Shown piece by piece: positions 36,772 to 43,375 of a stretch of 46,682 bases of DNA; the first letter of the stretch is position 1, and each line of letters begins with the position of its first letter. The stretch comes from Mesonia sp. Lineage in GTDB: Bacteria > Bacteroidota > Bacteroidia > Flavobacteriales > Flavobacteriaceae. The translations under genes were made by a program, and so were the position numbers. The notes under the pieces were generated by a model. It was given only the letters and a program-made list of their open reading frames with translations, had not been told where the DNA came from and ran no database searches. The stretch is from contig DTTX01000032.1 of assembly GCA_012964435.1 (NCBI GenBank), forward strand, positions 1,421 through 48,102, in the 5' to 3' direction.

Positions 36772-37752
36772 ATGGAAAGTTTCGACTTTTATACTAAAGA
36801 TAGAATTGCCAATTATATTAACCATCGTAAAGGCGAAACCAAATTTGGAGAAGCTTTAGAGTTTGTCAAAAATTTTGAAGAACTAGAAACTTCTGAAGTA
36901 GATTACGTAATTTTTGGTATTCCTGAAGATATTGGCGTTCGTGGTAATTTTGGTAAACCCGGTACTTCTAAAGCCTGGAGTGCATTTTTAAGTTCATTTT
37001 GTAACATTCAGGTAAACGAATATAACCAACCTGAGAATTGTTTGGTTTTAGGCGAGATCAATTGCTCCTCGTTTATGAAAGCCTCTTTAGCCACTTATAC
37101 CAAATTTGAATTGGGTGAAATTGTGCAAGAGATCGATGCACAAGTCGCCATGGTGGTAGAAAAGATCGTGAGCTATGGCAAAATACCCGTAATTATTGGT
37201 GGCGGCCACAACAACGCTTATGGCAACATTAAAGGAACTTCTAAAGCCTTAGATCGATCTATTCATGTATTAAATGTAGATGCACATACCGATTTACGAG
37301 AAGCCGATTACAGACATAGCGGTAATGGTTTTCGTTACGCAAAAGAAGAAGAATATTTAGATCGTTATGCGATGGTCGGTCTTCATAAAAATTATACGCC
37401 GCAGTATATTTTTGATTATATGAATGCCGATAAACGCATAAATTACACTTTTTTAGAAGATTATCTACACTTAACAACCATCGAAAAGCTTATCAAATTT
37501 AAAAAAGCGACCGATTTTGTACGAAACCATTTTGGTCTAGAGATAGATTGCGATAGCATTAAAAACTTTGATAGTAGTGCGATGACGCCAAGTGGTTTTG
37601 GTGTAAATGAAATTAGAAGCTTTATTAAACTTTCTAAAAAACAAAAAGTCTTATACTTACACTTATGTGAAGCTTCACCGGAAAATAATGCAACTATCGG
37701 TAAAGCTTTAAGTTATTTTGTATCAGATTTTATACGAGAAGAAGAAAAATAA
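36772..37752 (+). CDS. hutG: Formimidoylglutamase (arginase family)
   Basis: The last step of the Hut pathway, splitting formiminoglutamate into glutamate and formamide. It has 326 residues of the ureohydrolase fold. Mn ligands are visible in VIIGGGHNNAYG, NVDAHTDLREADYRHSGNG and the C-terminal LEIDCDSI (in place of the usual SxDxDxxDP). It is co-transcribed with hutI. The GNAT gene begins at the base after its stop codon, suggesting co-translation. Confidence 0.93.
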   Translation: MESFDFYTKDRIANYINHRKGETKFGEALEFVKNFEELETSEVDYVIFGIPEDIGVRGNFGKPGTSKAWSAFLSSFCNIQVNEYNQPENCLVLGEINCSSFMKASLATYTKFELGEIVQEIDAQVAMVVEKIVSYGKIPVIIGGGHNNAYGNIKGTSKALDRSIHVLNVDAHTDLREADYRHSGNGFRYAKEEEYLDRYAMVGLHKNYTPQYIFDYMNADKRINYTFLEDYLHLTTIEKLIKFKKATDFVRNHFGLEIDCDSIKNFDSSAMTPSGFGVNEIRSFIKLSKKQKVLYLHLCEASPENNATIGKALSYFVSDFIREEEK

Positions 37753-38223
37753 ATGAATTTAAAAATTAGAGAATTTACCCCGCCTCTAGCCCAAAAATTT
37801 GCCGATCTAAACTTAGTCTGGTTAGAGAAATTTTTTAAAGTAGAACCTCACGACAAAGATGTACTCTATAATTGCGAAGAAGAAATTATCGCTAAAGGAG
37901 GTAAAATTTTCTTTGCTGAATTAGATGAAGAAATTGTAGGTACGTTTGCTTTACTCAAACTTGACGAACAAACGTTAGAACTGACTAAAATGGCGGTCGA
38001 TGAGAAGCTACGCGGTAAAAAAATAGGTCAATTTATGCTGAAGTATTTTCAGCAATATGTAGAAGAACACTCAGAATTTGAGTATGTTTTGTATTCTAGC
38101 CGAAAATTAGAAAATGCTATTTACCTCTATCGAAAACTCGGTTTTATAGAAGTTGAATTAGAAAAAAATGCTCCGTACGAGCGAGCCGATATTAAAATGA
38201 TTTATCAACCAAACCATAATTAA
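37753..38223 (+). CDS. GNAT N-acetyltransferase
   Basis: A 156-residue acetyltransferase that uses acetyl-CoA. Motif A is MAVDEKLRGKKIGQFMLKY (RxxGxG/A-type loop), followed by SSRKLENAIYLYRKLGF. Directly adjacent to hutG with no spacer, and 2 bp before the MBL lipoprotein gene. The substrate is unknown; the position suggests use within a Hut-linked transcript. Confidence 0.9.
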   Translation: MNLKIREFTPPLAQKFADLNLVWLEKFFKVEPHDKDVLYNCEEEIIAKGGKIFFAELDEEIVGTFALLKLDEQTLELTKMAVDEKLRGKKIGQFMLKYFQQYVEEHSEFEYVLYSSRKLENAIYLYRKLGFIEVELEKNAPYERADIKMIYQPNHN

Positions 38224-38225
38224 CG

Positions 38226-39017
38226 ATGAAAAAAATACTTTTAGTCAGCGTTCTAAGCGTATCGCTATTTGCCTGCAAACAAGAAAATAAAGAAGCAAAA
38301 GATCAACAAGAAATTAGTGCTGCGGTAGAAGAGAAATCTGAAGAAAAAGAACAAGATTCTATTAAAGTAATCCCGGTAGAACATGCCTCGTTCGCGATGA
38401 CTTTAAACAATAAAGTTTTTTATTTTGATCCTGTTGGCGATGCAGATAGTTATAGTGAGCTTCCTAAACCCGATATTATCTTTGTGACCGATATACACGG
38501 CGATCATATGAATGCTGAAACTTTACTGGCTCTTACAGAAGCTAATTCTGCTATACAGATTATTTGCCCAAAAGCGGTACTTAAGCAACTTCCGGAAGAA
38601 TTGCAAAATCGTTTGGTAGTGATGAATAATGATGATCAAAAAGAATTTTTTGGTGTTCAGGTAAAAGCGATACCTATGTATAATTTGCGTGAAGAAGCTA
38701 AAGATTTTCACGTTAAAGGCCGCGGTAATGGTTATTTATTTAGTGTGAACGATAGAAAGATATACGTTTCCGGTGATACTGAAGGTATTCCTGAAATGCG
38801 TAATTTAAAAGATATCGACTTAGCATTTGTTTGTATGAATTTACCTTATACGATGCCAATTGATGCTGCTGCCGATGCGGTTTTAGATTTTAAACCAAAG
38901 AAAGTTTACCCTTATCACTACCGTGGTAAAGATGGGATGAGCGATGTAGAACAGTTTGAAAATATCGTTACCACTAACAATCCAGAAATTGAGGTTGAAA
39001 TTTTAGATTGGTATTAA
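38226..39017 (+). CDS. MBL-fold metallohydrolase lipoprotein (UlaG-like)
   Basis: A 263-residue lipoprotein: MKKILLVSVLSVSLFACKQ has a lipobox Cys at 17, then a charged linker to about residue 45, then a UlaG-like metallo-beta-lactamase fold. The metal motif is TDIHGDHM, in which the first His of HxHxDH is Asp, a variant I recall as normal in this subfamily. Other ligands lie in VSGDTEG and YPYHYRGKDGM. Hydrolase activity is likely but the substrate is unknown. Confidence 0.87.
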   Translation: MKKILLVSVLSVSLFACKQENKEAKDQQEISAAVEEKSEEKEQDSIKVIPVEHASFAMTLNNKVFYFDPVGDADSYSELPKPDIIFVTDIHGDHMNAETLLALTEANSAIQIICPKAVLKQLPEELQNRLVVMNNDDQKEFFGVQVKAIPMYNLREEAKDFHVKGRGNGYLFSVNDRKIYVSGDTEGIPEMRNLKDIDLAFVCMNLPYTMPIDAAADAVLDFKPKKVYPYHYRGKDGMSDVEQFENIVTTNNPEIEVEILDWY

Positions 39018-39040
39018 TTAGTATTACAAAATTTTAAAAA

Positions 39041-39436
39041 ATGAAAGTTACCTTAATAAGTATTCCCGTACGAGATCAACAAAAGGCTTTAGCTTTTTAT
39101 ACTGAAAAGTTAGGTTTTTTGGTAAAGAAGAATGAAGATCTGGGAAACGGAAATTACTGGATCACTTTAGTGGCTAAAGATTGGCAAAATGGGCCGGAAC
39201 TTTTGTTGGAGCCGGCTCCAAATCATTTTGAACCTTCTAAAGTTTATCAAGATGCATTATTAGAAGCCGGCATACCTTACACGCAATTTTCGGTGGAAGA
39301 TCTATCTGCAGAATTTGATCGATTAATTGAAATGGGAGTTTCTTTTACCATGAAGCCTTCTGAAATGGGAAATGTGAAGGTGGCGATTTTTAATGATGAA
39401 TGCGAAAACCTAATTCAGTTAGTGGAAGAGTTATAG
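39041..39436 (+). CDS. VOC-family (glyoxalase-like) protein
   Basis: A 131-residue vicinal-oxygen-chelate protein with two beta-alpha-beta-beta-beta modules (ISIPVRDQQKALAFYTEKLG at the N-terminus; DLSAEFDRLIEMGVSFTMKP in the second half). The metal positions are not clearly those of glyoxalase I, and the family also includes resistance and dioxygenase proteins. It ends the hutI-led gene run and is followed by a terminator. Confidence 0.87.
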   Translation: MKVTLISIPVRDQQKALAFYTEKLGFLVKKNEDLGNGNYWITLVAKDWQNGPELLLEPAPNHFEPSKVYQDALLEAGIPYTQFSVEDLSAEFDRLIEMGVSFTMKPSEMGNVKVAIFNDECENLIQLVEEL

Positions 39437-39468
39437 AAGCAGAAGTTGGAAAATATCATATTTTTTGG

Positions 39469-39496
39469 AAAAAGTCCTATTCAGGGCTTTTTTTTA
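39469..39496 (+). terminator. Terminator after the VOC gene
   Basis: AAAAAGTCCT pairs with AGGGCTTTTT around a 4-nt loop with one U-G wobble (on the plus strand), followed by a long T run. It marks the end of the core region. Confidence 0.8.
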
Positions 39497-39550
39497 TGCT
39501 TTTATTTCTCTAATTTTGAAATACTTATCCTCACGAACAGTTTTAGTAAT

Positions 39551-39660
39551 GCAAAAGGGATTGAGCGTTTGTTGGAGCTCTTTTTAAATTTCTGCAGTGC
39601 AAGAATTTAAAAAAGCGACTCGCGAAAGCCCGACCTGAGCTTTTTTAGCGAGCGTTTTGC
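39551..39660 (+). repeat. Structured element with nested inverted repeats upstream of the recombinase
   Basis: This 110-nt gene-free segment is more GC-rich than its surroundings and has nested complementarity. GCAAAA (39551-39556) can close with TTTTGC at its end. GAGCTCTTTTTAAATT pairs with AATTTAAAAAAGCGACTC around a ~13-nt loop. AAAAAAGC pairs with GCTTTTTT further on, and CTCGC with GCGAG as an alternative. The GCGAAAGCCCGACC core looks familiar from other flavobacterial intergenic regions, but I cannot verify this. It could be a small RNA, an attenuator for the recombinase gene, or a recombination site. Confidence 0.4.
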
Positions 39661-39676
39661 CCAAATTATTTAATTT

Positions 39677-40876
39677 ATGATAACCACCAGAAATACAGTA
39701 GATCTATCGCCTTTAGAACATCGCGGTAACTTGCAGATCATGATTAAATTTATTTATCGTGTAGAGGTTGTTAAAGATTTAAAATTATTGCCAAACATTA
39801 AATATACGCAAACGCACAGTTGTTATTATTTACCATATTCGTTAGAGAACAAGCAGGTTTTGTTTACTTTTTTTAATGACCGAGGCTATTTTGTAGATTA
39901 TAAAAAATTGCAGATACAAAAGCCAATTAAGCGGGAGAGGTTACCTAATTATTATCGTGTGGATCGTGAGAAATTGAGTGCTGGAGATAAGAAGAATTTA
40001 TGGAAATATGTGCATTACTTACGTGGTAAACGTTATAGTGAAAGTACGGTAAAAACTTACTATCAATTTGTATTGATGCTGGTAGATTATACCGATAAGC
40101 CTGTTGAGGAGTTAAACTATCGTGATTTTGAAATTTTTTTAGAGCAGGTGATCGCTAAAGGAAATTATTCTATTAGTTCTCATCGGCAATGTGTGAGCGC
40201 TATTAAACATTTTTCTGATCTTTTTGCTATTGATCCTATAGATAAGGATCTGAATATGTTGCGCCCAAAGAAGACTCGAAATTTACCAACGGTTTTATCT
40301 AGAAATGAAGTGATTAGGATTTTACAAGTCACTAAAAACTTAAAACATCGAGCGGTTTTAGGTTTAATTTATAGTTCTGGATTGCGTATTGGGGAGTTGT
40401 TGAGCTTGCAATTACAGGAGATCGATGTAGATCGTAAACAAATTTTTATTAAGTCTGGTAAGGGTAAAAAGGATCGCACTGTAATTTTAGCTGAAAGTAT
40501 ATTGCCTTTGATCTATAATTATTTGAATACCTATACTCCAAAAAAGTATTTTGTTGAGGGCCAACATGGTGGTGCTTACAGCCCGGAAGCTATTCGGAGT
40601 TTTTTAAAGAAATCTTGTAAACACGCAGGAATTGTAAAGCGAGTAACGCCGCATACTTTACGCCATTCTTTTGCGACACATATGCTGGAAGACGGTGTCG
40701 ATTTACGCTATATACAAACGCTGCTTGGCCATAGCAAACCGGAAACTACAATGATCTACACACACGTAACTCAGCGTGACTTAATGAACATTCAGAGTCC
40801 GCTAGATCGTGTTGTAAATCAGCTAAGAGGAACCGATAACCACAAGCCAAAAGTTGGTTTATCCGGCGAATTTTAA
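39677..40876 (+). CDS. Tyrosine recombinase at head of cassette array (XerC/D-like, integron-like context)
   Basis: A 399-residue site-specific recombinase. An N-terminal extension (about 1-90; HRGNLQIMIKF, TQTHSCYYLPYSLENKQ) precedes the SAM-like core-binding domain (about 100-195) and the catalytic domain. Catalytic residues are all present: Arg237 (SGLRIGEL), Lys near 259-265 (KSGKGKKDR), His326 and Arg329 (TPHTLRHSF), His352 (LLGHS) and Tyr361 (MIYTHV). The end NIQSPLDRV resembles both XerD and IntI. From Arg237 to His326 are 89 residues, close to XerD (about 96) and far short of IntI1 (about 131), so the IntI-specific insertion is absent. The cassette array starts right after its stop, in the same direction. 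Confidence 0.93.
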   Translation: MITTRNTVDLSPLEHRGNLQIMIKFIYRVEVVKDLKLLPNIKYTQTHSCYYLPYSLENKQVLFTFFNDRGYFVDYKKLQIQKPIKRERLPNYYRVDREKLSAGDKKNLWKYVHYLRGKRYSESTVKTYYQFVLMLVDYTDKPVEELNYRDFEIFLEQVIAKGNYSISSHRQCVSAIKHFSDLFAIDPIDKDLNMLRPKKTRNLPTVLSRNEVIRILQVTKNLKHRAVLGLIYSSGLRIGELLSLQLQEIDVDRKQIFIKSGKGKKDRTVILAESILPLIYNYLNTYTPKKYFVEGQHGGAYSPEAIRSFLKKSCKHAGIVKRVTPHTLRHSFATHMLEDGVDLRYIQTLLGHSKPETTMIYTHVTQRDLMNIQSPLDRVVNQLRGTDNHKPKVGLSGEF

Positions 40877-40884
40877 TTATAAAA

Positions 40885-40919
40885 CCGTTATATTTGTTTG
40901 GATATAACACGTTGGCAAC
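40885..40919 (+). other. attI-like primary site at the array start, with embedded -7 box
   Basis: The sequence between the recombinase stop and the first cassette carries an inverted repeat, GTTATAT (40887-40893) with ATATAAC around an 8-nt spacer, ending in the boundary ...ATATAACACGTTGGCAAC. The right half (TATAAcACGTT) matches the right ends of the inter-cassette elements. There is no matching left R''-type sequence or long hairpin, as expected for an attI rather than an attC. TATATTTG (40889-40896) is an exact Bacteroidota -7 box and could drive the first cassettes. The role is inferred from position and similarity. Confidence 0.6.
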
Positions 40920-40938
40920 AAGCTAAAAAAAACCGAGA

Positions 40939-41922
40939 ATGAACAAAGAGAAATGGAATGAAATAGCATATTTACTGTCTGAAAATTTACCGACAGATTT
41001 AAGCGAAACCGATTTTGGGCAAAAAGTTATCCAAGCTTTGAGAATTTTAGACTGGAAAGAATATAAAGGCGAAATCGAAAAAGAACATTCACTTCAATTT
41101 GGTTCAGTAAATAAATTAAGACCTGACTTCATCATTAAATCCGAAGATAAGAGATTATTCGTGATTGAAATTAAACTCCCGAGCATTCCAATAAATTCAA
41201 ATTTTCAGCGTCAGTTATTTTCTTATATGCGACAATTAAAACTCGAATACGGAATTTTAATTGGACAAGGAATTCAAATCTTTTATGATGGAAATCTAAT
41301 AAATCAAGATGACCCTATTTTACTCGAAACCATACAATTGAAACCAGATAACGAAAAAGGAGAAAAATTCGTTGAGCTATTCAGTAAAGAAAGTTACAGC
41401 ACAGAATTATTAAAATCTTTCACACTAAACTCTCTGAAAAAAATAAACCGAAAAGAAGACCACAAAAAACTGACAGAAAAAATATTATCCGAAAATTATA
41501 AAGAAAAAATTTCGGAATTAATAAAGCAAGATTTTTTAAACGAATATGATGGAGAATTAATAGATTCTGTTCTCAAAGAATTAAAAATTGAGATTAAGAG
41601 AAAACATTCAGAAATAACTCAAACGGAATTACCTAAAAGCCAATTCAGAGAACCGAAAAACATTGATTATTCAAATGGAATTTTGCCAATTGGATTAAAT
41701 CCATCATCAGAATCGGAATTTAAACGCAGACTTTTATTGACTAAAACGGCATATATCACGACATTTTATAAAAATGGAACATCTAAACAAAAAGTTTGGA
41801 ATGCTAACAGATTTAGAGAAACTTCGGGAGTTTTAGGAAATTTAAGGTCAAGACCAGAATTCAGAAATGGAGAATGGCAAAAACTCGGAATTGAAAAAGT
41901 TTTAGTTTCGATTGACAAATAG
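40939..41922 (+). CDS. Cassette 1: PD-(D/E)XK nuclease-like protein
   Basis: A 327-residue protein. The N-terminal half has a PD-(D/E)XK-type core: LRPDFIIKSEDKRLFVIEIKLP, with the Asp of RPDF and the Glu-x-Lys of EIK spaced by a beta hairpin, as in HsdR N-terminal and related restriction nucleases, then RQLFSYMRQLKLEYGILIG. The middle is helical and Lys/Glu-rich, and the C-terminal ~65 residues (TKTAYITTFYKNGTSKQKVW) form a separate small domain. It is a plausible restriction or anti-invader nuclease but has no helicase or methylase partner here. It starts 28 nt after the cassette boundary. Confidence 0.72.
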   Translation: MNKEKWNEIAYLLSENLPTDLSETDFGQKVIQALRILDWKEYKGEIEKEHSLQFGSVNKLRPDFIIKSEDKRLFVIEIKLPSIPINSNFQRQLFSYMRQLKLEYGILIGQGIQIFYDGNLINQDDPILLETIQLKPDNEKGEKFVELFSKESYSTELLKSFTLNSLKKINRKEDHKKLTEKILSENYKEKISELIKQDFLNEYDGELIDSVLKELKIEIKRKHSEITQTELPKSQFREPKNIDYSNGILPIGLNPSSESEFKRRLLLTKTAYITTFYKNGTSKQKVWNANRFRETSGVLGNLRSRPEFRNGEWQKLGIEKVLVSIDK

Positions 41923-41941
41923 AAATCGGAAAGAAAAGCCA

Positions 41942-42079
41942 GTTGCCAACACCGTATAAAATTAATTGCTTGGTTCTAGCCTACTTACGAAAATCCTCGC
42001 GGATTTTCTATTCGGTTTGTATTTGCTAAATTAGGTGCTTGAAACACGCAACTAATCTTATACAAACACGTTAGCTTTA
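41942..42079 (+). repeat. attC-like element 1
   Basis: Left end GTTGCCAAC (cassette 1's own end); right end GTTAGCTTTA (cassette 2's start). Outer arms ACCGTATAA... and ...TTATACAAACAC are imperfectly complementary, and ATTAATTGCTTG pairs with the CACGCAACTAAT region. The apex is the perfect hairpin GAAAATCC-tcgc-GGATTTTC (41989-42008). The whole element folds as one long imperfect cruciform of about 131 nt, comparable to large attC sites such as the Vibrio repeats. Confidence 0.82.
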
Positions 42080-42102
42080 ATTTAAACACAAAAACGAAAA
42101 TT

Positions 42103-42480
42103 ATGAAAACAAAAAACATTTTACTCGGAATTTTTTCTCTAATGACTTTTGCTACGTATGCGCAAACTGAAAAGAATGAAAAAGTTGAAACAAAAACAGC
42201 TGTGACTGAATTAAAAGTGGAAACGGAAAATCTGGACGAATTAAAAAACTTTGACTGGAATATGGTTAAAGAAATGTTTCAAGAAAATGATGCTGAACAA
42301 GAAATCACACTTGCATTTGCATATGTGAACAAATCTGAAATCGACAAATCAAAAGTTCGAGTTGACAATTTTGAAATGAAATTAACGGGTAAAACAGCTG
42401 ATTTGGACAAACTGACAGCAAGACTGAAAAAATCGTTTGATAAACTGGACGAAATTAACGGTCGAAATATTAAAAACTAA
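42103..42480 (+). CDS. Cassette 2: small secreted protein of unknown function
   Basis: A 125-residue protein with a signal peptide (MKTKNILLGIFSLMTFATYAQ) and a highly charged mature part rich in Lys, Glu and Asp, with probable alpha-helical or coiled segments (ENLDELKNFDWNMVKEMFQE near 48-67; KLTARLKKSFDKLDEIN near the end). No known domain was recognised. It starts 33 nt after its boundary, and its TAA overlaps the first bases of the cassette-end repeat (CTAAAGCTAAC). Confidence 0.7.
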   Translation: MKTKNILLGIFSLMTFATYAQTEKNEKVETKTAVTELKVETENLDELKNFDWNMVKEMFQENDAEQEITLAFAYVNKSEIDKSKVRVDNFEMKLTGKTADLDKLTARLKKSFDKLDEINGRNIKN

Positions 42481-42616
42481 AGCTAACAATGTATAACCGC
42501 AATTACGGCGGATTCGACTACGTCCGAATCCACTCGGAATTGCTAACGCCAGTGCTTAACCGAAAATCATTATCTTTAATCCCGTAACTGACGGTTATAC
42601 GAGACCGTTGTGGGTA
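42478..42616 (+). repeat. attC-like element 2 (divergent type)
   Basis: Left end TAAAGCTAAC, right end GTTGTGGGTA. The outer stem is strong: GTATAACCGCAATTACGG pairs with the CCGTAACTGACGGTTATAC stretch with two mismatches. The interior differs from elements 1, 3, 4 and 6: it has its own hairpin GGATTCG/CCGAATCC and lacks the TCCTCGCGGA apex. TATCTTTA in the right arm is one base from a -7 box. Confidence 0.78.
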
Positions 42617-42634
42617 ATTTGAGTAAAAACCGAA

Positions 42635-43015
42635 ATGAAAGAATCTAAAAGACTGAATTTTTTAAAATCATATCTCAAATTATATGGAGTTGAGAAAATT
42701 GAATTAACTAATGAAACGAATGATTCAATAAGCGGAATTGCAATCTATGACGAAAATGACGCAGAAGAAAGACAGGAATTTATTTGGTATAAATCTGAAA
42801 AGGAAAATCCTTCACCCGAATTAAACATTCTGATTGAAAAAATTGTGGCGGAAAAATGGCATAATGGAGACAAAATTTCAGAACATATTGAGGAATTGGA
42901 ATTTGAAGAGTTTGACAGCTCAACGAAAGAAAAAATCTTGACTGAATTATTTGACATCCGAATTAGAATGGTTGACGATAAAGAAGAAACGGACTCTTTT
43001 TGGGTGCATTATTAA
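42635..43015 (+). CDS. Cassette 3, first gene: acidic protein of unknown function
   Basis: A 126-residue acidic cytosolic protein (MKESKRLNFLKSYLKLYGVE...) with many Glu and Asp residues and no signal peptide. The last residues are ETDSFWVHY. I recognise no domain. It begins 28 nt after the cassette boundary and is followed 14 bp later by a second ORF in the same cassette, so the two are likely translated together. A toxin-antitoxin or immunity-type pair is possible, but nothing in the sequence proves it. Confidence 0.65.
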   Translation: MKESKRLNFLKSYLKLYGVEKIELTNETNDSISGIAIYDENDAEERQEFIWYKSEKENPSPELNILIEKIVAEKWHNGDKISEHIEELEFEEFDSSTKEKILTELFDIRIRMVDDKEETDSFWVHY

Positions 43016-43029
43016 ATTACAAAAATGTT

Positions 43030-43239
43030 ATGAAAGAAAAACTTGAAAAATGGAGAAAGGAAATTGACGAAATTTCAAATTGTGTTTGGAAAGTAAGTCT
43101 AACTCACGAACTTGGTCCTAAAGTTGAAAAGATTGGAGAGAATTTGGAACAAATTGAAAAAGAAATCGAGTTATCAGCTTTAGAAATGAATGAACAGATT
43201 GAAAAAAAAATAAAAAACTACCCACAACAACATATATAA
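43030..43239 (+). CDS. Cassette 3, second gene: small coiled-coil protein
   Basis: A 69-residue protein from ATG 43030 (MKEKLEKWRKEIDEISNCVW). An in-frame ATG at 43000 lies inside the previous gene and is less likely. The second half (KIGENLEQIEKEIELSALEMNEQIEKK) has a heptad-like pattern suggesting a helical or coiled-coil dimer. The last few codons (YPQQHI) and the stop are encoded inside the attC-like element, as often happens with integron cassette genes. Function unknown. Confidence 0.6.
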   Translation: MKEKLEKWRKEIDEISNCVWKVSLTHELGPKVEKIGENLEQIEKEIELSALEMNEQIEKKIKNYPQQHI

Positions 43240-43358
43240 TTTATTGCTAGTTTTTTACTTACTTACGAAAATCCTCGCGGATTTTCTTTGTCAGTAATTA
43301 TTTACTAAATTAGTTTCTTAAACCACGCAACAAACCATATATAAACACGTTGGGCTTA
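43219..43358 (+). repeat. attC-like element 3
   Basis: Left end TACCCACAAC, right end GTTGGGCTTA. Arms AACATATATAA and ATATATAAACAC pair, then TTTATTGC with GCAACAAA. The apex GAAAATCC-tcgc-GGATTTTC (43267-43286) is identical to that of element 1. It contains the end of the second gene of cassette 3. Confidence 0.8.
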
Positions 43359-43375
43359 ATTTTGAAAAACACAAT

